DNA from: JBHHZM01 sp046758065 | GTDB taxonomy: Bacteria > Pseudomonadota > Alphaproteobacteria > JAAXGF01 | Length of the DNA: 13,355 bases | NCBI GenBank assembly: GCA_046758065.1 | Contig: JBHHZM010000087.1 | Coordinates: 1-13,355, forward strand | Direction of reading: 5' to 3' | Notes under the pieces: generated by a model | The model's input: only the letters and a program-made list of their open reading frames with translations | The model's database searches: none | Told to the model about the DNA's origin: nothing | Position numbers and translations under genes: made by a program | In this document: piece by piece, positions 1 to 7,605 of the stretch | Position numbering within the stretch: position 1 is the first letter of the stretch | Layout of the letters: the number at the start of each line of letters is the position of its first letter

Positions 1-1
1 C

Positions 2-1729
2 AAGCAAGCCGTCGCCGTCCTCGACCCGCTGGTCGAAAAAGGCGGCGACGACGCCACGCTGCTCGCCCTGATCGGGACCGCGGAGGTCCAGTCGGGCGAC
101 CTTGTCTCGGGCAGGAAGTATCTCGGGCAGGCGGTCGCGCTCGATCCGAACGACGCCCGAACGCGGGCGCAGCTCGGATTGACGCGAATCGCCCTCGGCG
201 AACAGGAGCAGGGCATTCGGGATCTCGAGCAGGCCATTGAGATCGATCCCAAATACGACCGCACGGAAGCCGCGCTCGTGTTCAATTATTTGCGCGCGGG
301 CAAGTACGACAAGGCGATCGAAGCCGCGAAAAAACTCCAGGAAAGACTGCCCGAAACAGCCTGGACATACACCCTCGCCGGCATCGCCTATCTCGGCAAG
401 CGCGACACGGCGCAGGCGCAATCATCGTTTTCCAGGGCACTGGAGATCAAGCCGGGCGACCCGGATGCGTCCAACAACCTGGCGGCGATCGCGCTTCGCA
501 GCGGGCGAGACGATGAAGCGCGCGGATATCTTGAAGCGGTCCTTGAGCACGACCCGTCGCATCTTCGCACGCTCTTGCGCCTGGCCGCCCTCGAAGCGAA
601 GGCGGGCCGGTCGCGCCGGACGCTCGATCTCCTCGAACAGGCCGTGAAAGCGCATCCCGGGGACCGCAAGGCACGCGTTCTTCTGGGTCGGGCATACCTG
701 GTGCTGGGAGATTACGTCAACGCGATGTCGACCGTCCAGGAAGCCCTGGCTCGCAACCGGCGCGATCCCGACCTGCTGATGATCGTCGCCAGAGCGCAGC
801 TCATGGCGCAGCGCCCCGTGGACGCGCTGGCGACCTTGCGCGTGCTCACCGACGCACGCCCCAACGCGATCGAGCCCTACATTCTTCTCTCCGGAGCGTA
901 CGAGGCTATGAAGAATTGGGACGGGATGCGGAATGCCCTGGAGAAGGTCCTCGAGATCGACCCCGGCCATTATCCGTCCAAAGTGTCGCTTGCCCGTCTC
1001 GACATCCGCGAGCACCACGCCGAAGCGGCGCGCGCCCGTCTGGATGACCTGAAGAAGGACTTTGCCGACAGGCTGGAGGTTATCGAACTGGAAGGCCGGC
1101 TCGCCCTGTTGGAGGGGCGGCCACGCGAGGCGATTACGTATTACCGAAATGTGTATGAGAAACGGCCGGCGAGCGGATTGGCTCTGGGACTCGCTGTGGC
1201 CGAGTGGCAAGCGGGCGATAGGGAGGCCGGCATCGCCACGCTTACGGACTGGCTGAAACGCGCTCCGGACGATCTCGCTGTACGCCTTCAGCTCAGCGCC
1301 TATTATCTGACGCTCGATCGCCTGGCGGACGCCCGATCGAATCTTGCGACGATCGTCGAAAAAGCCCCCGACAACGTTTCGGCGCAGAACGACCTCGCCT
1401 GGGTGCTGCTGCGTCTGGACGAAAAGGAGGCGGCGCTCACGCACGCCCGGCGCGCGCGCGCGTTGGCCCCCGACAACCCCGCGGTGATGGATACGCTCGG
1501 CCTCGTGCTGCTCGAAACCGGGGAGGCGGCTGGCGCGCTGCGCCTGCTCGACCAGGCGGCGGAGCGCCTGCCGGCCAACCGCGACATCGGCTATCACTGG
1601 GCGCGCGCGCTTTCCGCCACCGGTCAGGAAGCGGAAGCGCGCGGGGTGCTCAGGAAAATTCTCTCGGACGACGCAGCCTTCTCCGAGCGCGCCGGCGCCG
1701 AAGCCCTGCTCGAAAAGCTCGGCGGGTAG
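2..1729 (+). CDS. TPR-repeat protein, PrsT-like (5' end missing)
   Basis: The frame is open from the left edge, so the true start lies outside. The internal TTG at 179 is simply a Leu codon in continuous coding sequence. The visible 575 residues are almost entirely tetratricopeptide repeats. I count about 14 repeat ends of the A-x-x-x-x-P-x-(N/D/H) type, for example the ones ending IEIDPKYD, LEIKPGDPDA, LEIDPGHYPS, VEKAPDNVSA and RALAPDNPAV. TPR solenoids are protein-protein interaction scaffolds. The C-terminal stretch (L/A-x-DNPAV-x-DTLGLVLL, then a final helix ending in EALLEKL) resembles the end of PrsT, the TPR lipoprotein of PEP-CTERM/exosortase clusters. The signal peptide or lipobox that would confirm this is off the window, and no exosortase or PEP-CTERM gene is visible. 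The gene is convergent with the histidine kinase, with a gap of 19 bp. TPR protein is certain; PrsT is a tentative assignment. Confidence 0.88.
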   Translation, partial: KQAVAVLDPLVEKGGDDATLLALIGTAEVQSGDLVSGRKYLGQAVALDPNDARTRAQLGLTRIALGEQEQGIRDLEQAIEIDPKYDRTEAALVFNYLRAGKYDKAIEAAKKLQERLPETAWTYTLAGIAYLGKRDTAQAQSSFSRALEIKPGDPDASNNLAAIALRSGRDDEARGYLEAVLEHDPSHLRTLLRLAALEAKAGRSRRTLDLLEQAVKAHPGDRKARVLLGRAYLVLGDYVNAMSTVQEALARNRRDPDLLMIVARAQLMAQRPVDALATLRVLTDARPNAIEPYILLSGAYEAMKNWDGMRNALEKVLEIDPGHYPSKVSLARLDIREHHAEAARARLDDLKKDFADRLEVIELEGRLALLEGRPREAITYYRNVYEKRPASGLALGLAVAEWQAGDREAGIATLTDWLKRAPDDLAVRLQLSAYYLTLDRLADARSNLATIVEKAPDNVSAQNDLAWVLLRLDEKEAALTHARRARALAPDNPAVMDTLGLVLLETGEAAGALRLLDQAAERLPANRDIGYHWARALSATGQEAEARGVLRKILSDDAAFSERAGAEALLEKLGG

Positions 1730-1748
1730 CCGCTCGGCCGCAGCCCGC

Positions 1749-3143
1749 TCAGCCGGAAGGCAGCACGAGGCGAAAGACGGTTCCCCGTTCGTCGCTGCGA
1801 TCGAGGCGGATTTCGCCGCCGTGGGCGTGCATGATTTCGCGGGCGATGGGCAGGCCCAGTCCGGTTCCTCCCTCGCGCAGCGATCCGACGAAGGGCTCGA
1901 ACAGATGCGCCCGCGCCCGCGGCAGGATGCCGGGGCCGGTATCGGCCACGTCGATGATCGCCATGCCGGCATTGCGTTGCGCGCTCACCCGGATCTCGCC
2001 GGCCCCGTCGAGCGCCTCGACGGCGTTGCGGCCGAGGTTGAGGAAGACGCGGAAAAGCTGGTCGCGGTCGGCGGCGACGCTGAAGTCTTCGACGACGTCG
2101 TTGCGCCACTGGATCGCGCCGTCGTCGGGCAACGCCAGGGCTTCGCCGACCTCGTCGATCAGCGCCGCCAGATCGATCTCGACGCGGTGCGGTTCCGGCC
2201 CGCCGGCGCGGGCGAAATGCAGGGTGTCCTCGCACAACCCCAGCGCGCGGTCGATCGCCTGCATCAGCGCCGGGGTCGTGCGCTTGACCTCGGGGTCGTC
2301 GCTGTGAACCAGGCGATCGGAGACCAGAACCGCGGTCGACAGGATGTTGCGCAGGTCGTGGTTGATCTTGCCCACCGCGGCGCCGAGGGCGGCCAGCCGC
2401 GCGCGCTGCCGGAGCGCCCCGCGCAGGCCGCGCTGCATCTCGGCCAACTCGCGCTCGGCGACGCCGATCTCGTCGCTGCGCCCGCTCACCTCCATGTCGG
2501 TCGAGACGTCCTCGGGCGCCTCGCGGAACGCGACCAGCGCCTCGGTCATGCGTTGCATCGGCCGTACCATGAGCCAGTGCAGGCTGAGATAGACGAGCGA
2601 GGCGGTCAACAGCGACAGCACGATCGAAAGAATCAGGATGCGCCCCGAATAATCGATCATCTCGGCGCGCATCGGCGCCTCGTCGAGGGTGATGTCGACC
2701 AGGACCTTGGGGTCCATGCGCGACTTCCCCGTGACCCGCAGCACGCGGTTATGCGTCTGGAACAGCGCCTCGAACGCGTCCCGAATGAAGATAGGGGGGT
2801 TCGCCTTGGCGAGGTCGAAGGCGGCGTCGATCGCCGGCGGCGTACCCAGCATCAGGTACGCGGCGTCGGGCGTGCGCAGGGCGATCGAGCGTACCCGCGC
2901 ATGTCGCAGGAGCTGGGCGCGCAGTTCAGGGGTCACCATGCCGTCGGGCGCCGCTTCGAGCGCCAGCGTCGCTTCATGCGCCGCGGCCAGCCGCGCCTCG
3001 AAGTAGACCTTGCGGTAGCGGGAGATCGACGGCACGTAGATCAGCACCTCGCCGAGCATGACGAAGGCGATGGTCAGCACCAGCAGGCGCACCGAAAGGC
3101 TGCGCGTCAGCGGCGGCAGCGAGAAGTTCTTCGCCGGCAGCAT
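1749..3143 (-). CDS. membrane-bound sensor histidine kinase
   Basis: This 464-residue protein senses a signal outside the inner membrane and autophosphorylates on histidine. TM1 spans about residues 17-38. A periplasmic sensor region of ~130 residues follows, then TM2 at about 168-189, then a HAMP linker (about 190-250) starting at the RPMQRM element. The dimerisation/phosphoacceptor helix carries K-I-N-H262-D-L-R-N. The ATPase domain has an N box (N369-L-G-R-N373), G1 box D401-T-G-P-G-I and G2 box G426-T-G-L-G-L. I chose ATG 3143 because it starts just before TM1 and has a GGGTGGA ribosome site 8 bases upstream; the frame stays open further upstream but reads as non-coding antisense to the oxidoreductase gene. 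No response regulator lies nearby, so its partner is unlinked or outside. It is 65 bp downstream of the flavoprotein gene on the same strand and is possibly in its operon. It lacks the architecture of PrsK, so it is not obviously tied to the PrsT-like neighbour. Confidence 0.93.
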   Translation of the reverse strand: MLPAKNFSLPPLTRSLSVRLLVLTIAFVMLGEVLIYVPSISRYRKVYFEARLAAAHEATLALEAAPDGMVTPELRAQLLRHARVRSIALRTPDAAYLMLGTPPAIDAAFDLAKANPPIFIRDAFEALFQTHNRVLRVTGKSRMDPKVLVDITLDEAPMRAEMIDYSGRILILSIVLSLLTASLVYLSLHWLMVRPMQRMTEALVAFREAPEDVSTDMEVSGRSDEIGVAERELAEMQRGLRGALRQRARLAALGAAVGKINHDLRNILSTAVLVSDRLVHSDDPEVKRTTPALMQAIDRALGLCEDTLHFARAGGPEPHRVEIDLAALIDEVGEALALPDDGAIQWRNDVVEDFSVAADRDQLFRVFLNLGRNAVEALDGAGEIRVSAQRNAGMAIIDVADTGPGILPRARAHLFEPFVGSLREGGTGLGLPIAREIMHAHGGEIRLDRSDERGTVFRLVLPSG

Positions 3144-3208
3144 GCGCCGATTCCACCCCAAGCTCGAAAGGAGGGCCCGCCCGGGTGCAAGCTCCGCCTT
3201 TCCTCCCC

Positions 3209-4633
3209 TCAACCCAACCGCGCGAGCAACCGGACCAGCTTGCGCGTGCGCTCGCTGAAAAGCTTCGGCGTGTAGAAGCTTCCTGCCGCGCGCTTGTTCA
3301 CTTCGGCGAACGTCGGATACGGCACGATCAGTCCGGCAAGCGCGCCGATCTTCAGCTTCGATCTTATCGCCAGCTCCCACGGCTGGATCAACTCGCCGGC
3401 GCCGGGTCCGACGATGCCGGCCCCCAGTATACGCCCGCGCGCCGTGGTTACCACCTTGACGAGACCGTCGGTCTCTCGTTCCGCCCGGGCGCGGTCGTTC
3501 TCGGCGAAGGGCCAGCGCAGCACGCGGATATCGCCCGCCGCCTCGCGCGCCGTCGCTTCGGTCAGACCGACCTGGGCAAGCTCCGGATCGGTGAAGGTGA
3601 CCCAGGGCAGCGCCCGGTAGTCGACCTTTGCCGGTAGCCGGAACAGGACGTTGCGCAGCACGATCCCCGCCTGATAGCCCGCCGTGTGGGTGAAGGCGTA
3701 GGGGCCCGCCACGTCGCCGATGGCGAACACCCGCCGGTTGGTGGTGCGCAACCGGGCATCGACCGTGATGCCCTTGGGCGTATGGGCGATGCCTGCCGCG
3801 TCGAGACCCAGATCGTCGACGTTGGCGGCGCGGCCCACCGCGATCAGAAGATGCGAGCCTTCGATGCGGCGCTCCGCGCCCTCCTCGGCAACGATCACGA
3901 CGACGCCGTTGCCGTCGCGCTCCACCCGCACCACCTGCGCGCCTTCCTCGATCGCGACGCCCTCGGCGCGCAAGCGCCCGCGCACCACCGCGGCGAGCTC
4001 GGGATCGTCGTTGCGCAGCAGCGTGAACATTTCGATCAGCGTGACCCGGGGTCCCAGGCGGCGATGGGCCTGGGCGAGCTCGACGCCGATCGGCCCGCCG
4101 CCGATGACGATCAGGTGCCCGGGCGCTTCGGTGGCGTCGAACACGGTCTCGTTGGTGAGAAAGGGCACGCCGTCGAGCCCCGGCACCGGCGGGATCATCG
4201 GCCGGCTGCCGGTGGCGACGACGAAGCGCCGGGCGCGGATCGAGGTCTCGCCGGCCTCGACGACGTCGGGCGCGACGAACCGCGCTTGCGCCGCGATGAC
4301 GTGTACGCCAAGACCTTCGAAGCGCTCGACCGAATCCTGCGGCGCGATGCTGTCGATGACGTCGCGCACATGGTCGTGGACCCTGGTGAAGTCGACCGCG
4401 GGATCGGCGCCGACGACGCCGAAGCGGCCGCTGCGGCGCATGCGTTCGGCGGCGTGGGCGGCGGCGAGCAGCGACTTCGACGGCACGCAGCCGTAGTTGA
4501 GGCAGTCGCCGCCCATCCTGCCGCGTTCGACGAGCGCCGTTTCGGCCCCCATCTGGCTCGCGCCGGCGGCCACCGTCAGGCCGCCCGAGCCGCCGCCTAT
4601 GACGCAAACGTCAACACGCAATCGGCGGTTCAT
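3209..4633 (-). CDS. FAD-dependent pyridine nucleotide-disulfide oxidoreductase (mercuric reductase/Lpd-like)
   Basis: This 474-residue flavoprotein passes electrons from NAD(P)H via FAD to a redox-active disulfide. The FAD dinucleotide fold (G13-G-G-S-G-G18) is followed by the active-site motif G-G-D-C44-L-N-Y-G-C49-V-P-S-K. The NAD(P)H-binding fold is V-I-G-G-G-P-I-G-V-E (about 176-185), and the second FAD contact is A-I-G-D-V-A-G (about 304-310). The C-terminal dimerisation motif reads P-Y439-P-T-F-A-E444. True dihydrolipoamide dehydrogenases have His where this protein has Tyr439; MerA-type enzymes have Tyr there. It has neither the N-terminal heavy-metal domain nor the C-terminal Cys pair of true MerA, so the substrate is unknown and Hg(II) reduction should not be assumed. 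The start lies 20 bp after the TVP38-like gene, pointing to co-transcription. Related oxidoreductases occur next to, or fused with, TVP38/TMEM64 proteins in other bacteria, so a joint role is likely. Only a weak ribosome site is visible. Confidence 0.92.
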   Translation of the reverse strand: MNRRLRVDVCVIGGGSGGLTVAAGASQMGAETALVERGRMGGDCLNYGCVPSKSLLAAAHAAERMRRSGRFGVVGADPAVDFTRVHDHVRDVIDSIAPQDSVERFEGLGVHVIAAQARFVAPDVVEAGETSIRARRFVVATGSRPMIPPVPGLDGVPFLTNETVFDATEAPGHLIVIGGGPIGVELAQAHRRLGPRVTLIEMFTLLRNDDPELAAVVRGRLRAEGVAIEEGAQVVRVERDGNGVVVIVAEEGAERRIEGSHLLIAVGRAANVDDLGLDAAGIAHTPKGITVDARLRTTNRRVFAIGDVAGPYAFTHTAGYQAGIVLRNVLFRLPAKVDYRALPWVTFTDPELAQVGLTEATAREAAGDIRVLRWPFAENDRARAERETDGLVKVVTTARGRILGAGIVGPGAGELIQPWELAIRSKLKIGALAGLIVPYPTFAEVNKRAAGSFYTPKLFSERTRKLVRLLARLG

Positions 4634-4653
4634 GGTCGAGACGTGCAGATCGG

Positions 4654-5448
4654 CTATTCGCCGCCGGACGGCGCGTCGCCGAGTCGCGACGCGTCCTCCG
4701 GCCCTTCCGCGTCGCGCGGCCTGCGCGCGTGCAGTTTCTTGTAGACGACGGGCATGAGCGCGAGCAGGCCGAGGCCGATGAGTGCGGCGATGATCTCGGG
4801 CGTCAACACCATGGCGATGTCGAACCCGTCGCCGGCGTCGAACGCGCTGCCCAGCCCGCTGCCGGCGAGCGCGAAAACGATGGTGCCGGGGATGATGCCG
4901 AAAAAGGTGGCGACGACGTAGGTGCGCAACCCGACGCCGAGGAACGCCGGCACCAGATTGACGACGAAGAAGGGAAACAGCGGAATGAGCCTCAGCACCA
5001 GGAGATAGCTGAGTGCATTCTCCCTGAAACCTTTCTCCATGCGGACCAGCCACGGCCCGGCCCGCGCCTCAAGCCGGTCGCCCACGGCGCTGCGCGCGAT
5101 CAGGAACAGCAGCGTCGCCCCAAGCGTCGCCGCGAACACGACGTAAATGGCGGCGCGCACCGGTCCGAAGAGAAAGCCCCCCGCCACCGTCATCATCGCC
5201 CCGCCCGGCAGCGAAAAGGCGACGACGACGACATAGATGACGAAATAGATGGCCCAGGACGCGACGACGTTCGCTTCGACGAAGCGGAGAAGCGCGCCGC
5301 GATGCGCGCGCAGCGTCTCAAAGACCACCTGATTGTCGGGGCCGAACAGAAAGAACCCGAGCACCACGACGACCAACGCGACGGCCGGCCAGAGTTGCCT
5401 CACCGTCGAGCTTTTCCCGTTGGATGAACCGCCCTCGTTCGACGTCAT
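4654..5448 (-). CDS. TVP38/TMEM64 family (VTT domain) membrane protein
   Basis: This is a 264-residue integral inner-membrane protein of the DedA/VTT superfamily. TM1 is at about residues 18-36 and TM2 at 63-79. The hallmark re-entrant segment F-S-L-P-G-G-A-M-M-T-V-A-G-G-F-L-F-G follows at about 78-95, then TMs at about 98-118, 147-167, 178-197 and 217-234. The second signature, R153-L-I-P-L-F-P-F-F-V-V-N, is conserved in the family. The C-terminal ~30 residues are charged and cytosolic. Members of the superfamily are linked to lipid scrambling or flipping and to membrane homeostasis. For TVP38 proteins the transported substrate is not established. This is probably the first gene of an operon with the flavoprotein 20 bp downstream and perhaps the histidine kinase after that. 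The ATG at 5448 has only a weak purine-rich site in front of it. Confidence 0.92.
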   Translation of the reverse strand: MTSNEGGSSNGKSSTVRQLWPAVALVVVVLGFFLFGPDNQVVFETLRAHRGALLRFVEANVVASWAIYFVIYVVVVAFSLPGGAMMTVAGGFLFGPVRAAIYVVFAATLGATLLFLIARSAVGDRLEARAGPWLVRMEKGFRENALSYLLVLRLIPLFPFFVVNLVPAFLGVGLRTYVVATFFGIIPGTIVFALAGSGLGSAFDAGDGFDIAMVLTPEIIAALIGLGLLALMPVVYKKLHARRPRDAEGPEDASRLGDAPSGGE

Positions 5449-5650
5449 GTCCGATCTCGCGCGCCCGTACCCTGGCCAATCCGCAGCCTAGCACGAGAGC
5501 ACCAGGACCGCACCTCATACGCCGGAACAGCCCGCACCGGTCGGCGCTCCGACGGGCATTGCGACTGAGATAGGCACGCGCGCGGCCCAGGGACAGTCCC
5601 CCTGACCGAGTTGTGAAGTGTCGTGATGCGGCGGGCGGCCCGCCCCTTAC

Positions 5651-5691
5651 GGTTAAGAAGAGGACGGCGGCCGCACGGCTTGCGGCCGCCG
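5651..5691 (-). terminator. rho-independent-like terminator of the cysteine hydrolase gene
   Basis: A perfect 11-bp GC-rich inverted repeat (5665-5675 with 5681-5691) encloses a 5-base loop. Read on the minus strand it is followed by the pyrimidine-rich tail TCCTCTTCTT (within 5651-5664). It begins 33 bp after the hydrolase stop codon, which is the right place to end that transcript before the TVP38 operon. The tail is not a pure T run, so efficiency is uncertain. The rest of the 275-bp intergenic region (5449-5723) should hold the promoter of the TVP38 operon, but I see no convincing -35/-10 pair in it. Confidence 0.65.
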
Positions 5692-5723
5692 CCGTTTCGC
5701 GGCGTGTCCTCCCTCCCGAAAAC

Positions 5724-6542
5724 TCAGGCGGAAAGTCGGGCCACCGCCTCGTCGGTCGTCCACAAGGCGTCGGCCATGTAGCGGAAATTGATGAGCGCCG
5801 CGAGATAGCCGTCGCCTTCGGGGAGCATCGCGCCGGCGGTGGCGTCCTTGACCACGGCGACCTCGAAACCCCGTTCGAGCATCTCGCGCATATGCGATTC
5901 CGTGCACAGATTGGCCGACATGCCGGCGAGTATGACTTGCTCGACGCGCTGCTTGCGCAGTTGCAGGAGGAGGTCGTTGTTCTCCGGTCCATACACCTTG
6001 TGCGGCGACGCGATGATCGTCTTGCCGTCGAAAATGTATTTCTTGTACTCGGGCATGAAGTCGGCGCCGGAACCCTCGAAACCCTTCATGGTGTAGGCGC
6101 TCGGCCGGTCGAACATGCCGATCTTGTGCATCAGCTTTTCGAGCGGGCCGCCGAACTTCCAGCCGTGATCGGTCGGATAATAGTAATGCGGCGAGATCGC
6201 CACGGTGATGCCCGCTTTCTTGGCCGCGGCGAAGAGCCGGCCGATATTGGCTACCGTGTGGTTGCGCTCGACACTCTTGCCGACCACGCCCCAGGTCACG
6301 CCGTTGGGACTCAAAAAATCGATCTGCGGGTCGGTGATTACCAGCGCCGCGCGTTCGAGATCGAGCGTCACGTCGGTGAGTGGCAGGGCGCCCTTCTCGG
6401 GCGGCGCGTAAGGATCGGCCGTTTGCGCTTTCGCACCCTTGGCCGCCACGGCGGCTACCGCGACGGTCGCGGCCACGCCGGCAGCACCCGTTTTCATGAA
6501 AGAGCGACGGTCGACGCCGCCGTGATCATGGTCCTGACACAT
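5724..6542 (-). CDS. Tat-exported isochorismatase-family cysteine hydrolase
   Basis: The protein has 272 residues. The N-terminus has a twin-arginine signal (D-R12-R13-S-F-M-K, then a hydrophobic alanine-rich stretch to about residue 35 and A-K-A-Q-T near 38-41). The folded enzyme would therefore be exported to the periplasm. The mature part is an isochorismatase-like cysteine hydrolase with the expected Asp-Lys-Cys triad: D71 in V-I-T-D-P-Q-I-D-F, K182 in S-P-H-K-V-Y-G, and C213 in S-A-N-L-C-T-E-S-H. Relatives hydrolyse amides or vinyl ethers (nicotinamidase, N-carbamoylsarcosine amidase, isochorismatase). The substrate cannot be read from the sequence, and most relatives are cytosolic. The start is fixed by a full GAGGAGG ribosome site 7 bases upstream. 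The AraC-family gene is divergent from it and probably controls it. A strong hairpin lies just after the stop codon. Confidence 0.93.
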   Translation of the reverse strand: MCQDHDHGGVDRRSFMKTGAAGVAATVAVAAVAAKGAKAQTADPYAPPEKGALPLTDVTLDLERAALVITDPQIDFLSPNGVTWGVVGKSVERNHTVANIGRLFAAAKKAGITVAISPHYYYPTDHGWKFGGPLEKLMHKIGMFDRPSAYTMKGFEGSGADFMPEYKKYIFDGKTIIASPHKVYGPENNDLLLQLRKQRVEQVILAGMSANLCTESHMREMLERGFEVAVVKDATAGAMLPEGDGYLAALINFRYMADALWTTDEAVARLSA

Positions 6543-6549
6543 TGGCTTT

Positions 6550-6556
6550 CCTCCTC
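6550..6556 (-). promoter_or_regulatory. strong ribosome binding site of the cysteine hydrolase
   Basis: On the minus strand GAGGAGG lies 7 bases before the ATG at 6542. It is among the strongest Shine-Dalgarno sequences in the window and decides the start codon, which places the Tat motif at residues 12-17. Confidence 0.85.
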
Positions 6557-6593
6557 GCTGAATTTCCCCCGTATGCGAACAGTGCGCCGAACC

Positions 6594-6621
6594 ATGTGCC
6601 TTTTGGCATTCACGATGTGCC
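6594..6621. promoter_or_regulatory. candidate AraC-family operator (21-bp-period direct repeat)
   Basis: The heptamer ATGTGCC occurs at 6594-6600 and again at 6615-6621, exactly 21 bp apart, about two helical turns. A 17-bp alignment around each copy matches at 12 positions. AraC-family dimers commonly bind direct repeats of about this period. The repeats sit in the 127-bp divergent region between the hydrolase gene and the AraC-family gene, 52-79 bp upstream of the hydrolase ATG. No clear -35/-10 elements could be picked out on either strand. Confidence 0.45.
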
Positions 6622-6669
6622 CTATCGTCCGGATTGACCGTTTCCGGGGAGCGGTGCGAAGATGCCGGC

Positions 6670-7605
6670 GTGATCCTTCTAGAGAAGCTGCTCGCGGGAC
6701 TCGAGGTGACCGTCGAGCCGTTCGCGGTCTGCGACGTGCGCGGCGATGCGCATCTCGCTTTCGGTCCCAGCGAGGACGCGACGGTTCACTACACACTCGC
6801 GGGCGCGGGTGTCGTTTACGTCGGGAACCGCGCAACCGCCGCCCCCCGCCACACCTTCATGGTCATCCCCCCGGGGCTGCACCAGCGGATCGAGCCGCTC
6901 GCCGGCGGCGCCGGCGAACCGCTGCCGGCGACGACATGCGAGCCGCTCGCCGACGGGCTCGAACGCCTCGCGGCGGGCACCGGCGATCACGGCGTCGTCC
7001 TGGCCTGCGGCAAAATTCGCGCGATCTTTCGCGGAGTCCACGGGCTGTTCGATTACCTGCGCGAGCCGATCGTCGAGAACTTCGCCGACGACGATCCCAT
7101 CCGCGGCGCGTTCGAGTCGTTACTCGCCGAGCTTGCGGCGCCCCAGCCCGGCGCCGCCGCACTCAGCGAAGCACTGATGAAACAGTGTCTGGTGCTGCTG
7201 CTGCGGCGTCACTGCGCCAGCGGCGAATGCCGGGTAGCGTGGCTTTCGGCGCTCGAGGACGCCCGGCTCGCCGCCGCCGTGGCGGCGATGCTCGAAGCAC
7301 CCGCTTCGCCCTTCACCGTCGAGCGCCTCGCCGATATCGCCGGCATGAGCCGCTCGGCCTTCGCCCAGCGCTTCGCCGAGGTCTTCGACCGGCCGCCGAT
7401 GGACTTCCTCAGGGAAATACGCCTTCGCCATGCCGCCCGATTGCTGTGCAGCTCCAACCTGCCGGTGAAGGCGGTGGCGAATTCGGTGGGTTATGCGAGC
7501 CGCAGCTATTTCTCGCGCGCTTTCAAGGCGTTCTACGGGACCGATCCCGCCGGGTTTCGCGCCGCCGGTACCCCGGCGACATCGGCGCCGCAGGGCGTGC
7601 GATGA
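6670..7605 (+). CDS. AraC-family transcriptional regulator with cupin sensor domain
   Basis: The protein has 311 residues. The N-terminal ~190 residues look like the cupin ligand-binding domain of AraC regulators, with elements such as H-Y-T-L-A-G-A-G-V-V-Y (40-50), F-M-V-I-P-P-G-L-H (63-71) and V-L-A-C-G-K-I (110-116). The C-terminus is the double helix-turn-helix DNA-binding domain: first HTH at about 216-238 (F-T-V-E-R-L-A-D-I-A-G-M-S-R-S-A-F), second at about 265-288 (V-K-A-V-A-N-S-V-G-Y-A-S-R-S-Y-F-S-R-A-F-K). I chose GTG 6670, which begins M-I-L-L-E-K-L-L and matches usual family length. The upstream in-frame TTG 6634 has no ribosome site and adds residues with no family character. A purine-rich GGGGAG at 6647-6652 is rather far away. 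It is divergent from the Tat-exported hydrolase, so that gene is the likely target. Its 3' end overlaps the methyltransferase gene. Confidence 0.92.
   Translation: MILLEKLLAGLEVTVEPFAVCDVRGDAHLAFGPSEDATVHYTLAGAGVVYVGNRATAAPRHTFMVIPPGLHQRIEPLAGGAGEPLPATTCEPLADGLERLAAGTGDHGVVLACGKIRAIFRGVHGLFDYLREPIVENFADDDPIRGAFESLLAELAAPQPGAAALSEALMKQCLVLLLRRHCASGECRVAWLSALEDARLAAAVAAMLEAPASPFTVERLADIAGMSRSAFAQRFAEVFDRPPMDFLREIRLRHAARLLCSSNLPVKAVANSVGYASRSYFSRAFKAFYGTDPAGFRAAGTPATSAPQGVR

Noticed and set aside
1730..1748. Possible bidirectional terminator between the convergent TPR and kinase genes
   Set aside because: Only very short GC-rich inverted segments are present and there is no T-rich tail on either side.
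422..1972. Long minus-strand open frame opposite the TPR gene
   Set aside because: It is antisense to a protein with unmistakable TPR repeats, has no recognisable domain, and runs across the end of the kinase gene; it is a by-product of high-GC codon bias.
1821..3275. Plus-strand open frame of 484 codons opposite the histidine kinase
   Set aside because: The Gln/Arg/His-rich composition without domains is typical of antisense to a GC-rich gene; the kinase on the other strand carries all its motifs.
3209..4633. Annotation as true mercuric reductase
   Set aside because: It has no N-terminal heavy-metal-binding domain, no C-terminal Cys pair, and no merR/T/P genes nearby.
3686..5427. Plus-strand open frames opposite the flavoprotein and TVP38 genes
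   Set aside because: The real minus-strand proteins have clear motifs in this interval; these frames are rich in charged residues and resemble no family.
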